The notes beneath the pieces are model-generated. The model did not search any database. It saw only the letters and a list, made by a program, of their open reading frames with translations, and was not told the origin of the DNA. A stretch of 64,000 nucleotides of DNA, taken from positions 1-64,000 of the forward strand of contig NZ_LZMD01000057.1 in the NCBI RefSeq assembly GCF_001668575.1. Direction: 5' to 3'. Made by a program: the position numbers and the translations under genes. Below, piece after piece: positions 18,834-29,822 of this stretch. Each line of letters starts with the position of its first letter. The stretch's first letter is position 1. This DNA is from Mycobacterium sp. 1164985.4 (lineage in GTDB: Bacteria > Actinomycetota > Actinomycetes > Mycobacteriales > Mycobacteriaceae).

Positions 18834-19766
18834 ATGAACCGTTATCTTGCCTGGGCAACCCCCATCGCCGTCGCGGGCCTACTCCTGTCCGGATGCTCGA
18901 ACGACAGTTCGTCCTCGAGCAGCGAGACGACTTCCGCCAGCGGAACCGCGGCCGAGACCACCAGCGCCGCACGCGCGATCGATCCTGCGGTCCTGGACAA
19001 AGCGGCAGCCGACTACAAGGCGTACGCGCAGAGCAACATCGACGAACTCCAGCGTGTGGTCAAGGTCTTCACCGACGCGGTGCGTGCGGGCGATCTGAAG
19101 GCCGCCCAGGACGCGTTCGCGCCGTCACGTCAGCCGTGGGAGCGCATCGAGCCGATCGCCGGCCTGGTGGAAGAGATCGACGGCAAGATCGACGCCCGCG
19201 TCGACGACTTCGCAGGCGTCGACGACCCGAAGTTCACCGGCTGGCACCGCCTCGAATACCTGCTGTTCGAGAAGAACACCACCGAGGGCGGGGCCCCGTT
19301 CGCCGACCAGCTCGACAAGGACGTAGCCGACCTCAAGGCGCAGTTCCCGTCTGTCGAGGTGAAGCCGATCGACGTGTCCAACGGGGCGGCCGAACTGATC
19401 GAAGAGGTGTCCGAAGGCAAGATCACCGGCGAAGAGGACCGCTACTCCAAGACCGATCTGTGGGACTTCGACGCGAACCTGCAGGGTGCACGCGATGCCG
19501 TCGGGAAGCTGAATCCCGCTCTGGTTCAGGCTGATCCGGCGCTGCTGGGAAAGATCGACGCGGGCCTGAACTCCGTATTCGACACGATGCGGCCGCTGCG
19601 CCGAGGTGACGGCTGGGTGCTGTTCTGCACCGAGAAGGACCCCTACCCGTCACCGCGTTGCCCCGAGGTCACCGTGACACCGGACGTCATCGACAAGCTC
19701 AAGGCCGAACTCGCCGGACTGTCGGAGAACCTGTCGCAGGTGTCGGGAGTGCTGAAACTGAAGTGA
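18834..19766 (+). CDS. efeO: EfeO-type iron uptake lipoprotein (imelysin/M75 family)
   Basis: 310 residues from the ATG at 18834 behind GAGGTG. A lipoprotein signal ends in LLSGC (lipid-modified Cys near residue 20) and a Ser/Thr-rich linker follows. The rest is the all-helical imelysin/peptidase-M75 domain with the metal-binding HxxE in GWHRLEYLLFEKN. EfeO binds iron outside the membrane for the EfeUOB system. The stop overlaps the EfeB start by four bases (GTGA), so the two are co-translated. No EfeU permease gene lies beside them. The fused N-terminal cupredoxin domain seen in some EfeO proteins is absent. Confidence 0.88.
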   Translation: MNRYLAWATPIAVAGLLLSGCSNDSSSSSSETTSASGTAAETTSAARAIDPAVLDKAAADYKAYAQSNIDELQRVVKVFTDAVRAGDLKAAQDAFAPSRQPWERIEPIAGLVEEIDGKIDARVDDFAGVDDPKFTGWHRLEYLLFEKNTTEGGAPFADQLDKDVADLKAQFPSVEVKPIDVSNGAAELIEEVSEGKITGEEDRYSKTDLWDFDANLQGARDAVGKLNPALVQADPALLGKIDAGLNSVFDTMRPLRRGDGWVLFCTEKDPYPSPRCPEVTVTPDVIDKLKAELAGLSENLSQVSGVLKLK

Positions 19767-21016
19767 CGCAGGGCCGGTCGGGTCTCTCGCGCCGAGGCTT
19801 CATCACTTGCGCGTTGGGCACGGGTGCCGCGGTAGGGGCCGGTGCGGCCCTCGCGGGGTGCTCGAAGCAGGAATCCGGTTCGTCCGCCTCGAGCGGGACG
19901 TTCGTCCCGTTCGAGGGTCCGCATCAGACCGGTATCACCGCGCTGCCCATCCCCGAACAGGGCCTGATCGCTTCGTTCAACGTCCTGTCGAAGGATCCCG
20001 ACGGCCTCAAACGCACCCTCGAGGAGCTCACCGAAGAGATCCGCGGTCTGATGGCGGGTAAGCCGCCCGAGGTGCGCGATCCGGAGTATCCCCCGGTCGA
20101 CTCCGGCATCCTCGGTGAACAACCGCCCGCGGACAACCTATCGGTCGTCGTGGGTGTGGGGGCGTCGCTGTTCGACCACCGGTTCGGGCTGGCCGATCGC
20201 AAACCCAAGGAACTGGTCACCATGCCGTTCCTGGCCAATGACCGCTTAGATCCCAAGCTGTCGCACGGTGATCTGTCGATCGTCATCGAGGCGGGTCACA
20301 ATGACACGGTCGTGTTCGCGCTGCGTCAGCTGATGCGCCGCACGCGCAGCGATCTGGTGTTGCGGTGGATGGTCGACGGTTACGCGCGGGGCATCGGCGC
20401 CGGCCAGGCGTCCGAAGCCGCCACCCCGCGAAACCTGCTGGGGTTCAAGGACGGGACTGCCAATCTCGATGTCGACGACGGCGACGTCATGGATCGCCAC
20501 GTATGGGTCGGCCCGCAGGACGGCGAACCCGAGTGGACCGTCGGCGGCTCGTATCAGGCGATCCGCATCATCCGCATGTTCGTCGAGTTCTGGGACCGAA
20601 CCCAGCTCGCCGAGCAGGAGGCGCTGATCGGGCGTAGCAAGGTCAGCGGTGCACCCTTGGGCCTGACGGGTGAATTCACCGACCCCAACTATCCAGAAGA
20701 CCCGGACGGCAAGCGAATTCCGCTCACCGCCCACATCCGGCTGGCGAACCCCCGGACGCCGGAGACCGAGGACAATCGCATCCTGCGCCGCGGCTTCAAT
20801 TACTCGCGAGGATTCGACGGCGCGGGCCGACTGGACCAGGGTCTGGCATTCATCGCCTACCAGCGCAGTCTGGAGAAGGGCTTCCTGACCGTGCAGCGCC
20901 GGCTCAAAGGGGAACCGCTCGAGGAGTACATCCTGCCCGTCGGCGGCGGCTTCTTCTTCATGCTGCCCGGTGTCAGCGGACCCGACCGTTTCCTCGGCGA
21001 CGGGTTGTTCAGCTGA
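19763..21016 (+). CDS. efeB: EfeB-type DyP heme peroxidase, Tat-exported
   Basis: 417 residues from the GTG at 19763. The N-terminus is a twin-arginine signal (LSRRGFITCALG) that ends in a possible lipobox (ALAGC). The DyP signature GFKDGTAN, with the distal Asp, lies near residue 230; LTAHIRLANPR near 325 carries the likely heme-ligand His. EfeB peroxidases act with EfeO in periplasmic iron handling (oxidation of ferrous iron or heme-iron release are the proposed roles). It is translationally coupled to efeO and its end overlaps the convergent peptidase gene by eight bp. Confidence 0.9.
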   Translation: MTQGRSGLSRRGFITCALGTGAAVGAGAALAGCSKQESGSSASSGTFVPFEGPHQTGITALPIPEQGLIASFNVLSKDPDGLKRTLEELTEEIRGLMAGKPPEVRDPEYPPVDSGILGEQPPADNLSVVVGVGASLFDHRFGLADRKPKELVTMPFLANDRLDPKLSHGDLSIVIEAGHNDTVVFALRQLMRRTRSDLVLRWMVDGYARGIGAGQASEAATPRNLLGFKDGTANLDVDDGDVMDRHVWVGPQDGEPEWTVGGSYQAIRIIRMFVEFWDRTQLAEQEALIGRSKVSGAPLGLTGEFTDPNYPEDPDGKRIPLTAHIRLANPRTPETEDNRILRRGFNYSRGFDGAGRLDQGLAFIAYQRSLEKGFLTVQRRLKGEPLEEYILPVGGGFFFMLPGVSGPDRFLGDGLFS

Positions 21017-23081
21017 GCACCGACCACAGGAACTCGTAGATCAACGCCGAGCGAAATGCGGTCTGCGCGTTGTCCGCTGCACCGGCATGGCCGCCCTCGA
21101 TGTTCTCGTAGTAGTGCACCGGGTGGCCCGCGCTCTCCAGTGCCGCGGTCATCTTGCGCGCGTGCCCCGGATGTACTCGGTCATCCCGCGTCGACGTGGT
21201 GATCAGCACCGGCGGGTACCGACGATCGGCCGAAATATTCTGGTATGGCGAATATTTCGAGATGAACTCCCAATCACCCGGCTCGTCGGGATCTCCATAC
21301 TCGGCCATCCACGAGGCGCCTGCCAGCAGCAGATGGTATCGGCGCATGTCGAGCAGCGGCACGCTGCACACCAGCGCCCCGAAAAGCTCGGGGTATCGCG
21401 TCAGCATCACGCCCATCAGCAGGCCGCCGTTGCTGCCGCCCTGGGCGCCGAGCTGCTCGACCGTGGTGATTCCTCGGGCCACGAGATCGCGTGCGACGGC
21501 GGCGAAGTCCTCGTAGACGAGATCCCGGTTCTCCCGCATCGCCTGCGTATGCCACTTCGGTCCGTACTCGCCGCCGCCGCGGATGTTCGCCAGGACATAG
21601 GTGCCTCCGCGGCTGAGCCACAGCCGGCCGAGCACTCCGCTGTAGCTCGGTGTGTTGGCGACCTCGAAGCCGCCGTACCCGCTCAGTAGCGTGGGACCCG
21701 GAGTTTGGCTATGCCGATGCGCGACAACAAAATACGGGATCATGGTGCCGTCGTCAGAGGCGACGAAATACTGATCCACCCGCAGGTCGGCTGCATCGAA
21801 GAACGACGGCGCGCGTTTGACCTCGGTGACGGCGTCGCCGGCCACCCCCCACAGCAGCCGAGACGGGGTGTCGAAACCGCTCGAGTCGAGGAAGATCTCG
21901 TCTCCGTACTCGTCGGCATCGACCAGCACGGTGTTGGTGTTCGGCGGGATACCGGGTATGTCGGCCCGCTGCCAGGTTCCCGGCGTCACGATCTGCACAT
22001 GGCTGATCACGTCGACGAGGGTGACCAGGATCAACCGATCGCGCGTCCAGGCGTAGTCCTCCAGGCTGGAGTGCTCGTCCGGCTGGAAGACGACAGCCAG
22101 ATCCCGTTCGCCATCGAGGAATTCGGCATATTTCGCGGCCAGTAGCGACCCGGCGCCATATGTCATCGACCCCACCGTCCAGTCGGTGCGCGGCCGGATC
22201 AACAGCCACTCCCGGTGCACGGAGATCCCGGCGTCGGTCGGCACGTCGATCCGGATCAGCGAGTCGCCGCGCAGCTCGTAGCGCTCCCGGTTGAAGAAGT
22301 CGAGCGACCGCGTGATCAGTAACCGCTCGAACCCCGGCGTCGGGTCGTAGCCGCAACCCACGCTGACGTCGGCGGCCTTGCCCTCGAACAGCGTCGACGC
22401 GTCGGCCAGCGGCAAACCGCGCTTCCAGCGCTTCACGATGCGTGGATAGCCGCTGTCGGTCAACGAGCCCGGCCCGAAGTCGGTCCCGACCAGCACGGTG
22501 TCGCGGTCCTGCCAGGTGACGCTCGACTTGGCCTCCGTCAGGGCGAACCCGTCGGCGACGAACTGGCGTGTGGTCAAATCGAATTCGCGGACGACGGTGG
22601 CGTCGGCGCCGCCGCGGGACAATTCGATGAGCGCGAGCGAGAAATCCGGTTCGAGCACTTCGGCACCCGCCCACACCCAGTTTTCGCCGTCTTCGGCGGC
22701 AATCGCGTCGATGTCGATCAGCACGTCCCACTCCGGCTGCTCGGTGCGGTAGCTGTCCAGGGTCGTGCGTCGCCACAGGCCGCGGGGATGGTCCGCGTCG
22801 CGCCAGAAGTTGTACAGATACTCACCTCGCCGCCGGACGTACGGGATGCGGGCGTCGGTGTCGAGCACCTCGAGCGCCTCGTTGCGCATCTGCTCGAACC
22901 GTCGCCCACCGAAGCGGGCGACCGTCGGGTCGTTGTGCTTGCGTACCCAGTCGAGTGCATCGTCGCCGGTGACGTCCTCGAGCCACAAATACGGGTCGGT
23001 GCCGGTCTTCTCTTCGCGCAAGCGCTCATCGGTGCCGGTCTTCTCTTCGCGCAAGCGCTCATCGGAACTCACGGGAACCAT
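21009..23081 (-). CDS. Prolyl oligopeptidase family serine peptidase (S9), Rv0457c-like
   Basis: 690 residues: an N-terminal seven-bladed propeller region followed by an alpha/beta-hydrolase domain. The nucleophile motif GGSNGGLLMG is near residue 545, the Asp lies in TRDDRVHPGHA near 635, and the His in EGGHAG near 670. The enzyme cleaves short peptides after Pro or related residues, probably in the cytoplasm since no signal peptide is seen. Position and length match Rv0457c. The N-terminus contains an exact 11-residue tandem duplication (DERLREEKTGT twice) just before the conserved DPYLWLED. If translation began after the repeat the protein would be more typical, but no better start codon is present. 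Confidence 0.93.
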   Translation of the reverse strand: MVPVSSDERLREEKTGTDERLREEKTGTDPYLWLEDVTGDDALDWVRKHNDPTVARFGGRRFEQMRNEALEVLDTDARIPYVRRRGEYLYNFWRDADHPRGLWRRTTLDSYRTEQPEWDVLIDIDAIAAEDGENWVWAGAEVLEPDFSLALIELSRGGADATVVREFDLTTRQFVADGFALTEAKSSVTWQDRDTVLVGTDFGPGSLTDSGYPRIVKRWKRGLPLADASTLFEGKAADVSVGCGYDPTPGFERLLITRSLDFFNRERYELRGDSLIRIDVPTDAGISVHREWLLIRPRTDWTVGSMTYGAGSLLAAKYAEFLDGERDLAVVFQPDEHSSLEDYAWTRDRLILVTLVDVISHVQIVTPGTWQRADIPGIPPNTNTVLVDADEYGDEIFLDSSGFDTPSRLLWGVAGDAVTEVKRAPSFFDAADLRVDQYFVASDDGTMIPYFVVAHRHSQTPGPTLLSGYGGFEVANTPSYSGVLGRLWLSRGGTYVLANIRGGGEYGPKWHTQAMRENRDLVYEDFAAVARDLVARGITTVEQLGAQGGSNGGLLMGVMLTRYPELFGALVCSVPLLDMRRYHLLLAGASWMAEYGDPDEPGDWEFISKYSPYQNISADRRYPPVLITTSTRDDRVHPGHARKMTAALESAGHPVHYYENIEGGHAGAADNAQTAFRSALIYEFLWSVLS
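22996..23061. repeat. Exact 33-bp tandem duplication in the S9 peptidase N-terminus
   Basis: The 33-bp units at 22996-23028 and 23029-23061 are identical and in frame, adding 11 residues. Perfect identity points to a recent duplication, or a collapse/expansion that could vary between strains. Confidence 0.95.
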
Positions 23082-23135
23082 TGTGGCGGCCGAGCGTAGT
23101 GTGAGCTCGGTTACACCGTTCGAGGGAGGTCAACG

Positions 23136-24659
<1,524 letters not shown>

Positions 24660-24661
24660 CG

Positions 24662-25201
24662 GTGTCACCGTCCGCGCCCCACCCGCCGTCGGCGGAAGAA
24701 GGAGCCCCGCCGAAGCGGGCGTTGATCACCCACGCCGCGGCCGAACTGGTGGCGCGACTGCAGGACAGGCACGGCGCGCTGATGTTCCATCAGTCCGGCG
24801 GCTGCTGCGACGGGTCGTCACCGATGTGCTACCCCGACGGAGACTTCATCGTCGGCGACCGCGACGTGCTCCTCGCCCTCCTCGACGTCGGACCGGATCT
24901 CCAACCCGACGGTGTGCCGGTGTGGATATCCGGGCCGCAGTTCGACGCGTGGAAACACACGCAGCTGGTGATCGACGTCGTGCCCGGACGCGGCGGCGGC
25001 TTCAGCGTGGAGGCGCCCGAAGGGGTGCGATTCCTGAGCCGCGGCCGCGCGTTCTCCGAGGTCGAGAACGGCCTGTTGGCCGATGCACCCATCGTGACCG
25101 GAGCGGATTTCGCCAGGGGTGTCCGCCCGCCGTCGTCGGACACGCACATCGTCGGTAATGCAATCGATGCATGTCCGATACCTGGCGCGCCGAGCGGATA
25201 A
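24662..25201 (+). CDS. DUF779 protein, Rv0459-like
   Basis: 179 residues from the GTG at 24662, two bases after the aldehyde dehydrogenase stop. The core has a Cys-rich signature SGGCCDGSSPMCYPDGDF near residue 42 and WKHTQLVIDVVPGRGGGFSVE, which define DUF779. The family almost always sits next to an aldehyde dehydrogenase, so an accessory role for that enzyme is inferred. The C-terminal ~40 residues extend beyond the domain. Co-transcription with the dehydrogenase is near certain from the spacing. Confidence 0.85.
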   Translation: MSPSAPHPPSAEEGAPPKRALITHAAAELVARLQDRHGALMFHQSGGCCDGSSPMCYPDGDFIVGDRDVLLALLDVGPDLQPDGVPVWISGPQFDAWKHTQLVIDVVPGRGGGFSVEAPEGVRFLSRGRAFSEVENGLLADAPIVTGADFARGVRPPSSDTHIVGNAIDACPIPGAPSG

Positions 25202-25238
25202 CGGGGGCACCGCAAGCCGCCCCCGTAGCCTTCCAAAC

Positions 25239-25517
25239 GTGATACCGCTTCCGCGTGCATGGGTGCTGACCAGCGCATTGCTGGTCGGTACGGCGGTGGG
25301 CCTGGTCCTCGGGATCGCCGCGACCCTGGTGATTGACACCCCGATCCGACCCGACGTCGTGGTCGCGCTCGTCGTCGGCGTGCCCGGCATGTTGGGGCTG
25401 TTGGCGATCCTGACGTCGGCTCGGCGCTGGGTGACGACGGCCGGTGCGTTCCTCCTCGCGATCGCGCCCGGTTGGTTCGGTGTGCTGGTGGCGATTCAGG
25501 CGGTGCACGGTGACTGA
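25239..25517 (+). CDS. Small hydrophobic membrane protein, Rv0460-like
   Basis: 92 residues from the GTG at 25239. Three hydrophobic stretches (about residues 8-31, 40-58 and 65-85) suggest three membrane passes. It occupies the position of Rv0460 between the DUF779 gene and Rv0461. No catalytic or binding motif is visible. The last eight bases overlap the start of the next gene, so the two are probably co-translated. Confidence 0.7.
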   Translation: MIPLPRAWVLTSALLVGTAVGLVLGIAATLVIDTPIRPDVVVALVVGVPGMLGLLAILTSARRWVTTAGAFLLAIAPGWFGVLVAIQAVHGD

Positions 25518-25992
25518 GACCACCGAGACGCTGTCCGGCGATCCGACCGAGCCCTACACGCCGACGTTCACCACCGGTGAGTTCCAGGCGATAGGAACGA
25601 CGGCCGTCACGGAGCGCCCGTCCGAGCCGGTGGTCGTTCCCGCGCAGCCCGTCGTGGTTCCCGGCAACTTCCAGTACCTCAAGCGCTGGAAGTTCGTCCT
25701 CGTCGTCGCGGCGGTGTGGGCGCTGTCGGCGGTGGCGGGATGGGCGCTGTACCACTGGTGGTACCACTCGATCGACAAGACGGCGCCGGTTTTCGTCGTG
25801 CTGGTCTTCGTCGTCACGACGACGGTCGCCGGCCTGCTGCTGGCCATGGCGATCGAACGCCCGCTAGTGTCGGCGCTGTCGATCGCGCTGACGTCGGCAC
25901 CCTTGGCGGCGGTCGCGGGAGCGGCGGTGCTGCACGGTCTCTACTACTGCGAATGGGCAAGTCGGTGTTTCGCGGGAGTGCTTCCTTACTAG
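25510..25992 (+). CDS. Membrane protein, Rv0461-like
   Basis: 160 residues from the GTG at 25510, overlapping the previous gene by eight bases. A polar Thr/Pro-rich N-terminal segment of about 55 residues is followed by three hydrophobic helices (about residues 60-80, 93-112 and 118-140). Two Cys residues near the C-terminus (YYCEWASRCF) could form a disulfide. It lies ten bp before lpdC, as Rv0461 does in M. tuberculosis. Function unknown. Confidence 0.72.
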   Translation: MTETTETLSGDPTEPYTPTFTTGEFQAIGTTAVTERPSEPVVVPAQPVVVPGNFQYLKRWKFVLVVAAVWALSAVAGWALYHWWYHSIDKTAPVFVVLVFVVTTTVAGLLLAMAIERPLVSALSIALTSAPLAAVAGAAVLHGLYYCEWASRCFAGVLPY

Positions 25993-26001
25993 GGTGGGGG
26001 A

Positions 26002-27399
26002 GTGACCCACTATGACGTCGTCGTACTCGGAGCAGGCCCCGGCGGGTATGTCGCGGCCATCCGTGCCGCGCAGCTCGGACTGAACACCGCCATCGTCGAA
26101 CCCAAGTACTGGGGCGGCGTCTGCCTCAACGTCGGGTGCATCCCGTCTAAGGCGTTACTGCGCAACGCGGAGCTGGCGCACATCTTCACCAAAGAGGCCA
26201 AGCAGTTCGGCATCAGCGGCGAGGCGACGTTCGATTACGGCGTCGCGTTCGACCGCAGCCGCAAGGTCGCCGAGGGTCGGGTCGCCGGTGTGCATTATCT
26301 GATGAAGAAGAACAAAATCACCGAGATCCACGGGTACGGGAAGTTCAAAGACGACCACACGCTCGAGGTCGACCTCAACGAGGGCGGCACCGAGACCGTC
26401 GAGTTCGACAACATCATCATCGCCACCGGTAGCAGCACCCGCCTAGTGCCCGGCACATCGCTGTCGGAAAACGTGGTCACCTACGAAGAACTCATCATGA
26501 CGCGCGAGCTGCCGTCGTCGGTTGTCATCGCGGGTGCGGGCGCCATCGGCATGGAGTTCGGCTACGTGATGAAGAATTACGGCGTCGACGTCACGATTGT
26601 CGAGTTCCTGCCCCGCGCGCTGCCCAACGAGGACGCCGAGGTTTCCAAGGAGATCGAGAAGCAGTTCAAGAAGCTCGGTGTCAAGGTCCTGACCGGTACC
26701 AAGGTCGAGTCGATCGACGACGACGGCGGCGGCGAGGTCACCGTGACCGTCAGCAAGGACGGCAAGTCGCAGGACCTCAAGGCTGAAAAGGTGTTGCAGG
26801 CAATCGGATTCGCCCCGAACATCGAGGGCTTCGGGCTCGACAAAACCGGCGTCGAGGTCACCGACCGCAAGGCGATCGGCATCGACGACTACATGCGCAC
26901 CAGCATCCCGCACATCTACGCGATCGGTGACGTGACGGGCAAGCTGCAGCTGGCGCACGTGGCCGAGGCGCAGGGCGTCATCGCCGCCGAAACCATCGCG
27001 GGCGCAGAGACTTTGCCGCTCGGGGACTACCGCATGCTGCCGCGCGCGACGTTCTGCCAGCCGCAGGTCGCCAGCTTCGGGCTCACCGAGGAGCAAGCCC
27101 GCGAAGAAGGCTACGACGTCAAGGTGGCCAAGTTCCCGTTCACCGCGAACGCCAAGGCGCACGGTGCCGGTGACCCGAGCGGCTTCGTCAAGCTGATCGC
27201 CGACGGCAAGTACGGCGAGTTGATCGGCGGCCACCTGATCGGCCACGACGTGTCCGAGCTGCTGCCCGAGCTGACGCTGGCGCAGAAGTGGGATCTGACC
27301 GCGACCGAACTGGCCCGCAACGTGCACACGCACCCGACCATGTCCGAGGCGCTGCAAGAGTGCTTCCACGGTCTGCTCGGCCACATGATCAATTTCTGA
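26002..27399 (+). CDS. lpdC: Dihydrolipoamide dehydrogenase (E3)
   Basis: 465 residues. FAD-binding [10 protein letters not shown] lies at the N-terminus, the redox disulfide CLNVGC is at Cys41 and Cys46, NAD-binding [10 protein letters not shown] is near residue 177, and the C-terminal HTHPTMSE carries the catalytic His-Glu pair. It is the E3 component shared by pyruvate and branched-chain keto-acid dehydrogenase complexes; in M. tuberculosis the same enzyme also serves the peroxynitrite reductase/peroxidase system with DlaT, AhpC and AhpD. The gene is ten bp after the Rv0461-like gene, so it is probably the end of an operon with Rv0460-Rv0461. Confidence 0.98.
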   Translation: MTHYDVVVLGAGPGGYVAAIRAAQLGLNTAIVEPKYWGGVCLNVGCIPSKALLRNAELAHIFTKEAKQFGISGEATFDYGVAFDRSRKVAEGRVAGVHYLMKKNKITEIHGYGKFKDDHTLEVDLNEGGTETVEFDNIIIATGSSTRLVPGTSLSENVVTYEELIMTRELPSSVVIAGAGAIGMEFGYVMKNYGVDVTIVEFLPRALPNEDAEVSKEIEKQFKKLGVKVLTGTKVESIDDDGGGEVTVTVSKDGKSQDLKAEKVLQAIGFAPNIEGFGLDKTGVEVTDRKAIGIDDYMRTSIPHIYAIGDVTGKLQLAHVAEAQGVIAAETIAGAETLPLGDYRMLPRATFCQPQVASFGLTEEQAREEGYDVKVAKFPFTANAKAHGAGDPSGFVKLIADGKYGELIGGHLIGHDVSELLPELTLAQKWDLTATELARNVHTHPTMSEALQECFHGLLGHMINF

Positions 27400-27427
27400 C
27401 GTGCTCCCGAGAAGCAACACAGCGAAC

Positions 27428-27718
27428 GTGACTCAGACATCCGGCACGGCGCGAGCCCTCTGGGTCGCCGGCATCGGGGGATTGGTGGTCGGCCATATCC
27501 TCTTGCTGGCCGGGATCTCGTATGCCACGTCGACGTCGAACGTCAGCACCTGGGTGCTCGTGGTGGCTGCGGTGTCGTTTCTCGTGGGCGGAGGCGTCGG
27601 CTGGTTGGGGTGGCGCAGCTATCAACGCAAGAGCGAAGTGTGGGCGGCGTTCCTGTTGGCGCTGCCGGTGTCCCCGGTGCTGCTGTCGCTGATCGTGCTC
27701 GGGATCACGTACCTCTAG
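27428..27718 (+). CDS. Small membrane protein, Rv0463-like
   Basis: 96 residues from the GTG at 27428 (GAGAAG lies upstream); a GTG at 27401 would add nine residues. Three hydrophobic segments, about residues 10-32, 40-60 and 72-95, mark it as an integral membrane protein. Position after lpdC and length match Rv0463. Its stop overlaps the end of the convergent Rv0464c-like gene by four bp. No function is known. Confidence 0.7.
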   Translation: MTQTSGTARALWVAGIGGLVVGHILLLAGISYATSTSNVSTWVLVVAAVSFLVGGGVGWLGWRSYQRKSEVWAAFLLALPVSPVLLSLIVLGITYL

Positions 27719-28266
27719 TCCGGGAAGTCCAGCGGCACTTTCAGAGTGGTGATCGTCGCGGCCAGCCCGTCGTACTGGGCTGCCAGCATGCAGAACTCGA
27801 TCAGTTGTGGTTTGGTCAGGTGTCTGGCCAACATCACCCACGTCTCGGAGGAGACGCCCCGGGTCACGACGAACTCGTCGGTGGCGGTGATCAACGCGCG
27901 CTGACGGTCGGTCAGCCCCTCGGCGTCGGGTCCCTCGAAGATCTTCTTCTGCACGTCCGGGCCGAGCCCACGGGTGCGCGCCAGGCGGCGGTGTTGCTGA
28001 AGTTCGTACTCGCAGTCGCGCAGATGGCCGACGCGCAGGATGACGGTCTCGGCGTCCTGTACCGAGAGCTTGCTCAGGATGCCGAGCAGCACCCCGCTGT
28101 ACGGCAGCCACGCCAGGAACAGAAGCCGGTGTTGGCCAAGCACATTGAAGAGGCTGAACCGAGGTGCCCGGATGGTGCGCGCACCGAGTTTCGCGATGGC
28201 CCAGTTCAGGGGGCCGAGTTCCTTGAATCCACCGGGCGCGATGCGGGCCGACTCGGGTGCGCTCAT
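27715..28266 (-). CDS. Carboxymuconolactone decarboxylase family protein, Rv0464c-like
   Basis: 183 residues from the ATG at 28266 (a GTG one codon upstream is also open). The helical AhpD fold is indicated by the segment VILRVGHLRDCEYELQQHRRLA near residue 80, with Cys and His spaced as in this subfamily, but without the CxxC pair of true AhpD. Position next to ramB matches Rv0464c. An oxidoreductase or decarboxylase role cannot be decided. Confidence 0.82.
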   Translation of the reverse strand: MSAPESARIAPGGFKELGPLNWAIAKLGARTIRAPRFSLFNVLGQHRLLFLAWLPYSGVLLGILSKLSVQDAETVILRVGHLRDCEYELQQHRRLARTRGLGPDVQKKIFEGPDAEGLTDRQRALITATDEFVVTRGVSSETWVMLARHLTKPQLIEFCMLAAQYDGLAATITTLKVPLDFPD

Positions 28267-28284
28267 CACAGCGAGTCTACGTGC

Positions 28285-29712
28285 CTAGGCCTGACGCACC
28301 AGATAAGGCGAGACGGTGCTGCGGTGCTCGTCGATGTCGAGCGCACGGCCCAGCGCGGGGAATGCCCGCTGCGGGCAGTTGTCCCGCTCGCAGACGCGAC
28401 AACCCGCGCCGATGGGCGTCGCCACCTCGCCGGACAAGTCGAGCCCCTCCGAATAGACCAGCCGGTGCGCGTGGCGGAGTTCGCAGCCCAGGCCGATCGC
28501 GAACGTCTTGCCCGGCTGCCCGTAGCGCTGTGCGCGACGCTCCACGGTGCGCGCGACCCACAGGTAATTGCGTCCGTCAGGCATCTGGGCGACCTGCACG
28601 AGGATCTTGCCGGGGTTGGCGAACGTCTCGTAGACGTTCCACAGCGGGCAGGTGCCGCCGCTCGATGAGAAGTGGAAACCGGTGGCGGACTGTCGTTTTG
28701 ACATGTTGCCTGCGCGGTCGACGCGGACGAAGGACAGCGGCACGCCGCGCATGGACGGCCGTTGCAGGGTCGAGAGGCGATGGGCGATCGTCTCGTAACT
28801 GACCGAGTAGAACGCCGAGAGCCGCTCGACGTCGTAACGGAAATTCTCCGCGACATCGTGAAACTGCGTATAGGGCAACATCATTGCGGCGGCGAAGTAG
28901 TTGGCCAGGCCCATACGCGCCAAGCGAGTCGACTCGTCGCTGGTGAACTTGCCTTCGTCGACGAGCTTGTCGATGAGGCCGCCGAACTCGAGATACGCCA
29001 ACTCGGCCGCCATCTTGAACACGGTCTGCCCGGAGGAGAGATGGTTGTTGAGCACCAGCGTGTTGGTCTCGGGGTCGTAGCGATGAAGCACCGACTCGCC
29101 GAGGTCCGTGCGCTGGGTGATGCGGACGCCGTGCACCATCGTCAACCGGTCCGACAGTTGGCGCGCCAGCTCCGAACGCTGCATCCGCATTCGGATGGTG
29201 AGATCTTCGGCCGCGGTGTCGAGTTCGTGCAGATAGTTCTGGCGTTCGTAGAAGTAGTCGCGGACTTCCTCGTGCGGCATGGTGATCGCGCCTGAGCCCG
29301 AGCTGAAGCCCCCGCCGGCGTTGAATCGGTCCTCGGTGGCCGCCGCCAGCTGGGTGGTGGTCAGCTGGTAGCGGCGGTGCAGGTTGACCATCGCCCGGGC
29401 GAGGTTGGGGTGCGCGGCGACCATGTCCGCGATCTCCGGAAGGTCGACGTCGATGTCGAGATCCCGGTCGAGCGTGACCTCGCGTAGCTCCGCGACCAGC
29501 CGGGTGTCGTCTTCGGAGGCGAAGAACGTCGCGTCGACGCCGAACACTTTCGTGATGCGCAGCAGGACCGCGATGGTCAGGGGGCGCACGTCGTGCTCGA
29601 TCTGGTTGAGATAGCTCGGCGAGATGTCCAGCATCTGCGCCAGCGCCGCCTGGCTGAATCCGCGCTCGCTGCGTAGCTGCCTAACCCGCGATCCGACAAA
29701 GGTCTTCGCCAC
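28285..29712 (-). CDS. ramB: Transcriptional regulator RamB of the glyoxylate shunt
   Basis: 475 residues from the GTG at 29712, giving VAKTFVGSRVRQLRSERGFSQ, the usual RamB start. An XRE helix-turn-helix (FSQAALAQMLDISPSYLNQIEH) occupies residues ~18-60. It is followed by a ImmA/IrrE-like segment with degenerate metal motif (about residues 180-310) and a C-terminal domain with four Cys (CPLW, CELRH, CRVCERDNCPQ). In M. tuberculosis RamB represses icl1 and its own gene. Here icl1 is two genes away, and sequences like the RamB site occur in front of both genes. It is transcribed divergently from the Rv0466-like thioesterase. Confidence 0.95.
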   Translation of the reverse strand: MAKTFVGSRVRQLRSERGFSQAALAQMLDISPSYLNQIEHDVRPLTIAVLLRITKVFGVDATFFASEDDTRLVAELREVTLDRDLDIDVDLPEIADMVAAHPNLARAMVNLHRRYQLTTTQLAAATEDRFNAGGGFSSGSGAITMPHEEVRDYFYERQNYLHELDTAAEDLTIRMRMQRSELARQLSDRLTMVHGVRITQRTDLGESVLHRYDPETNTLVLNNHLSSGQTVFKMAAELAYLEFGGLIDKLVDEGKFTSDESTRLARMGLANYFAAAMMLPYTQFHDVAENFRYDVERLSAFYSVSYETIAHRLSTLQRPSMRGVPLSFVRVDRAGNMSKRQSATGFHFSSSGGTCPLWNVYETFANPGKILVQVAQMPDGRNYLWVARTVERRAQRYGQPGKTFAIGLGCELRHAHRLVYSEGLDLSGEVATPIGAGCRVCERDNCPQRAFPALGRALDIDEHRSTVSPYLVRQA

Positions 29713-29725
29713 GTCAACCAGGGTA

Positions 29726-29759
29726 GCAACGTTGCGAAGAGCACCTTCGCATTGTTGGC
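29726..29759. promoter_or_regulatory. Two RamB-like sites in the ramB/Rv0466 divergent promoter
   Basis: TTCGCATTGTTGGC lies on the plus strand at 29746-29759, and TTCGCAACGTTGC on the minus strand at 29726-29738. Both resemble the motif before icl1 and the core of the known RamB site (TTTGCAAAGTT). They fit autoregulation of ramB. By-eye match. Confidence 0.55.
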
Positions 29760-29822
29760 AGATCGGCCATTGTGGCAGGATCAGCGGTCGTGAGCACCAA
29801 TCAGGGATCGGGAGCAAGCGCC

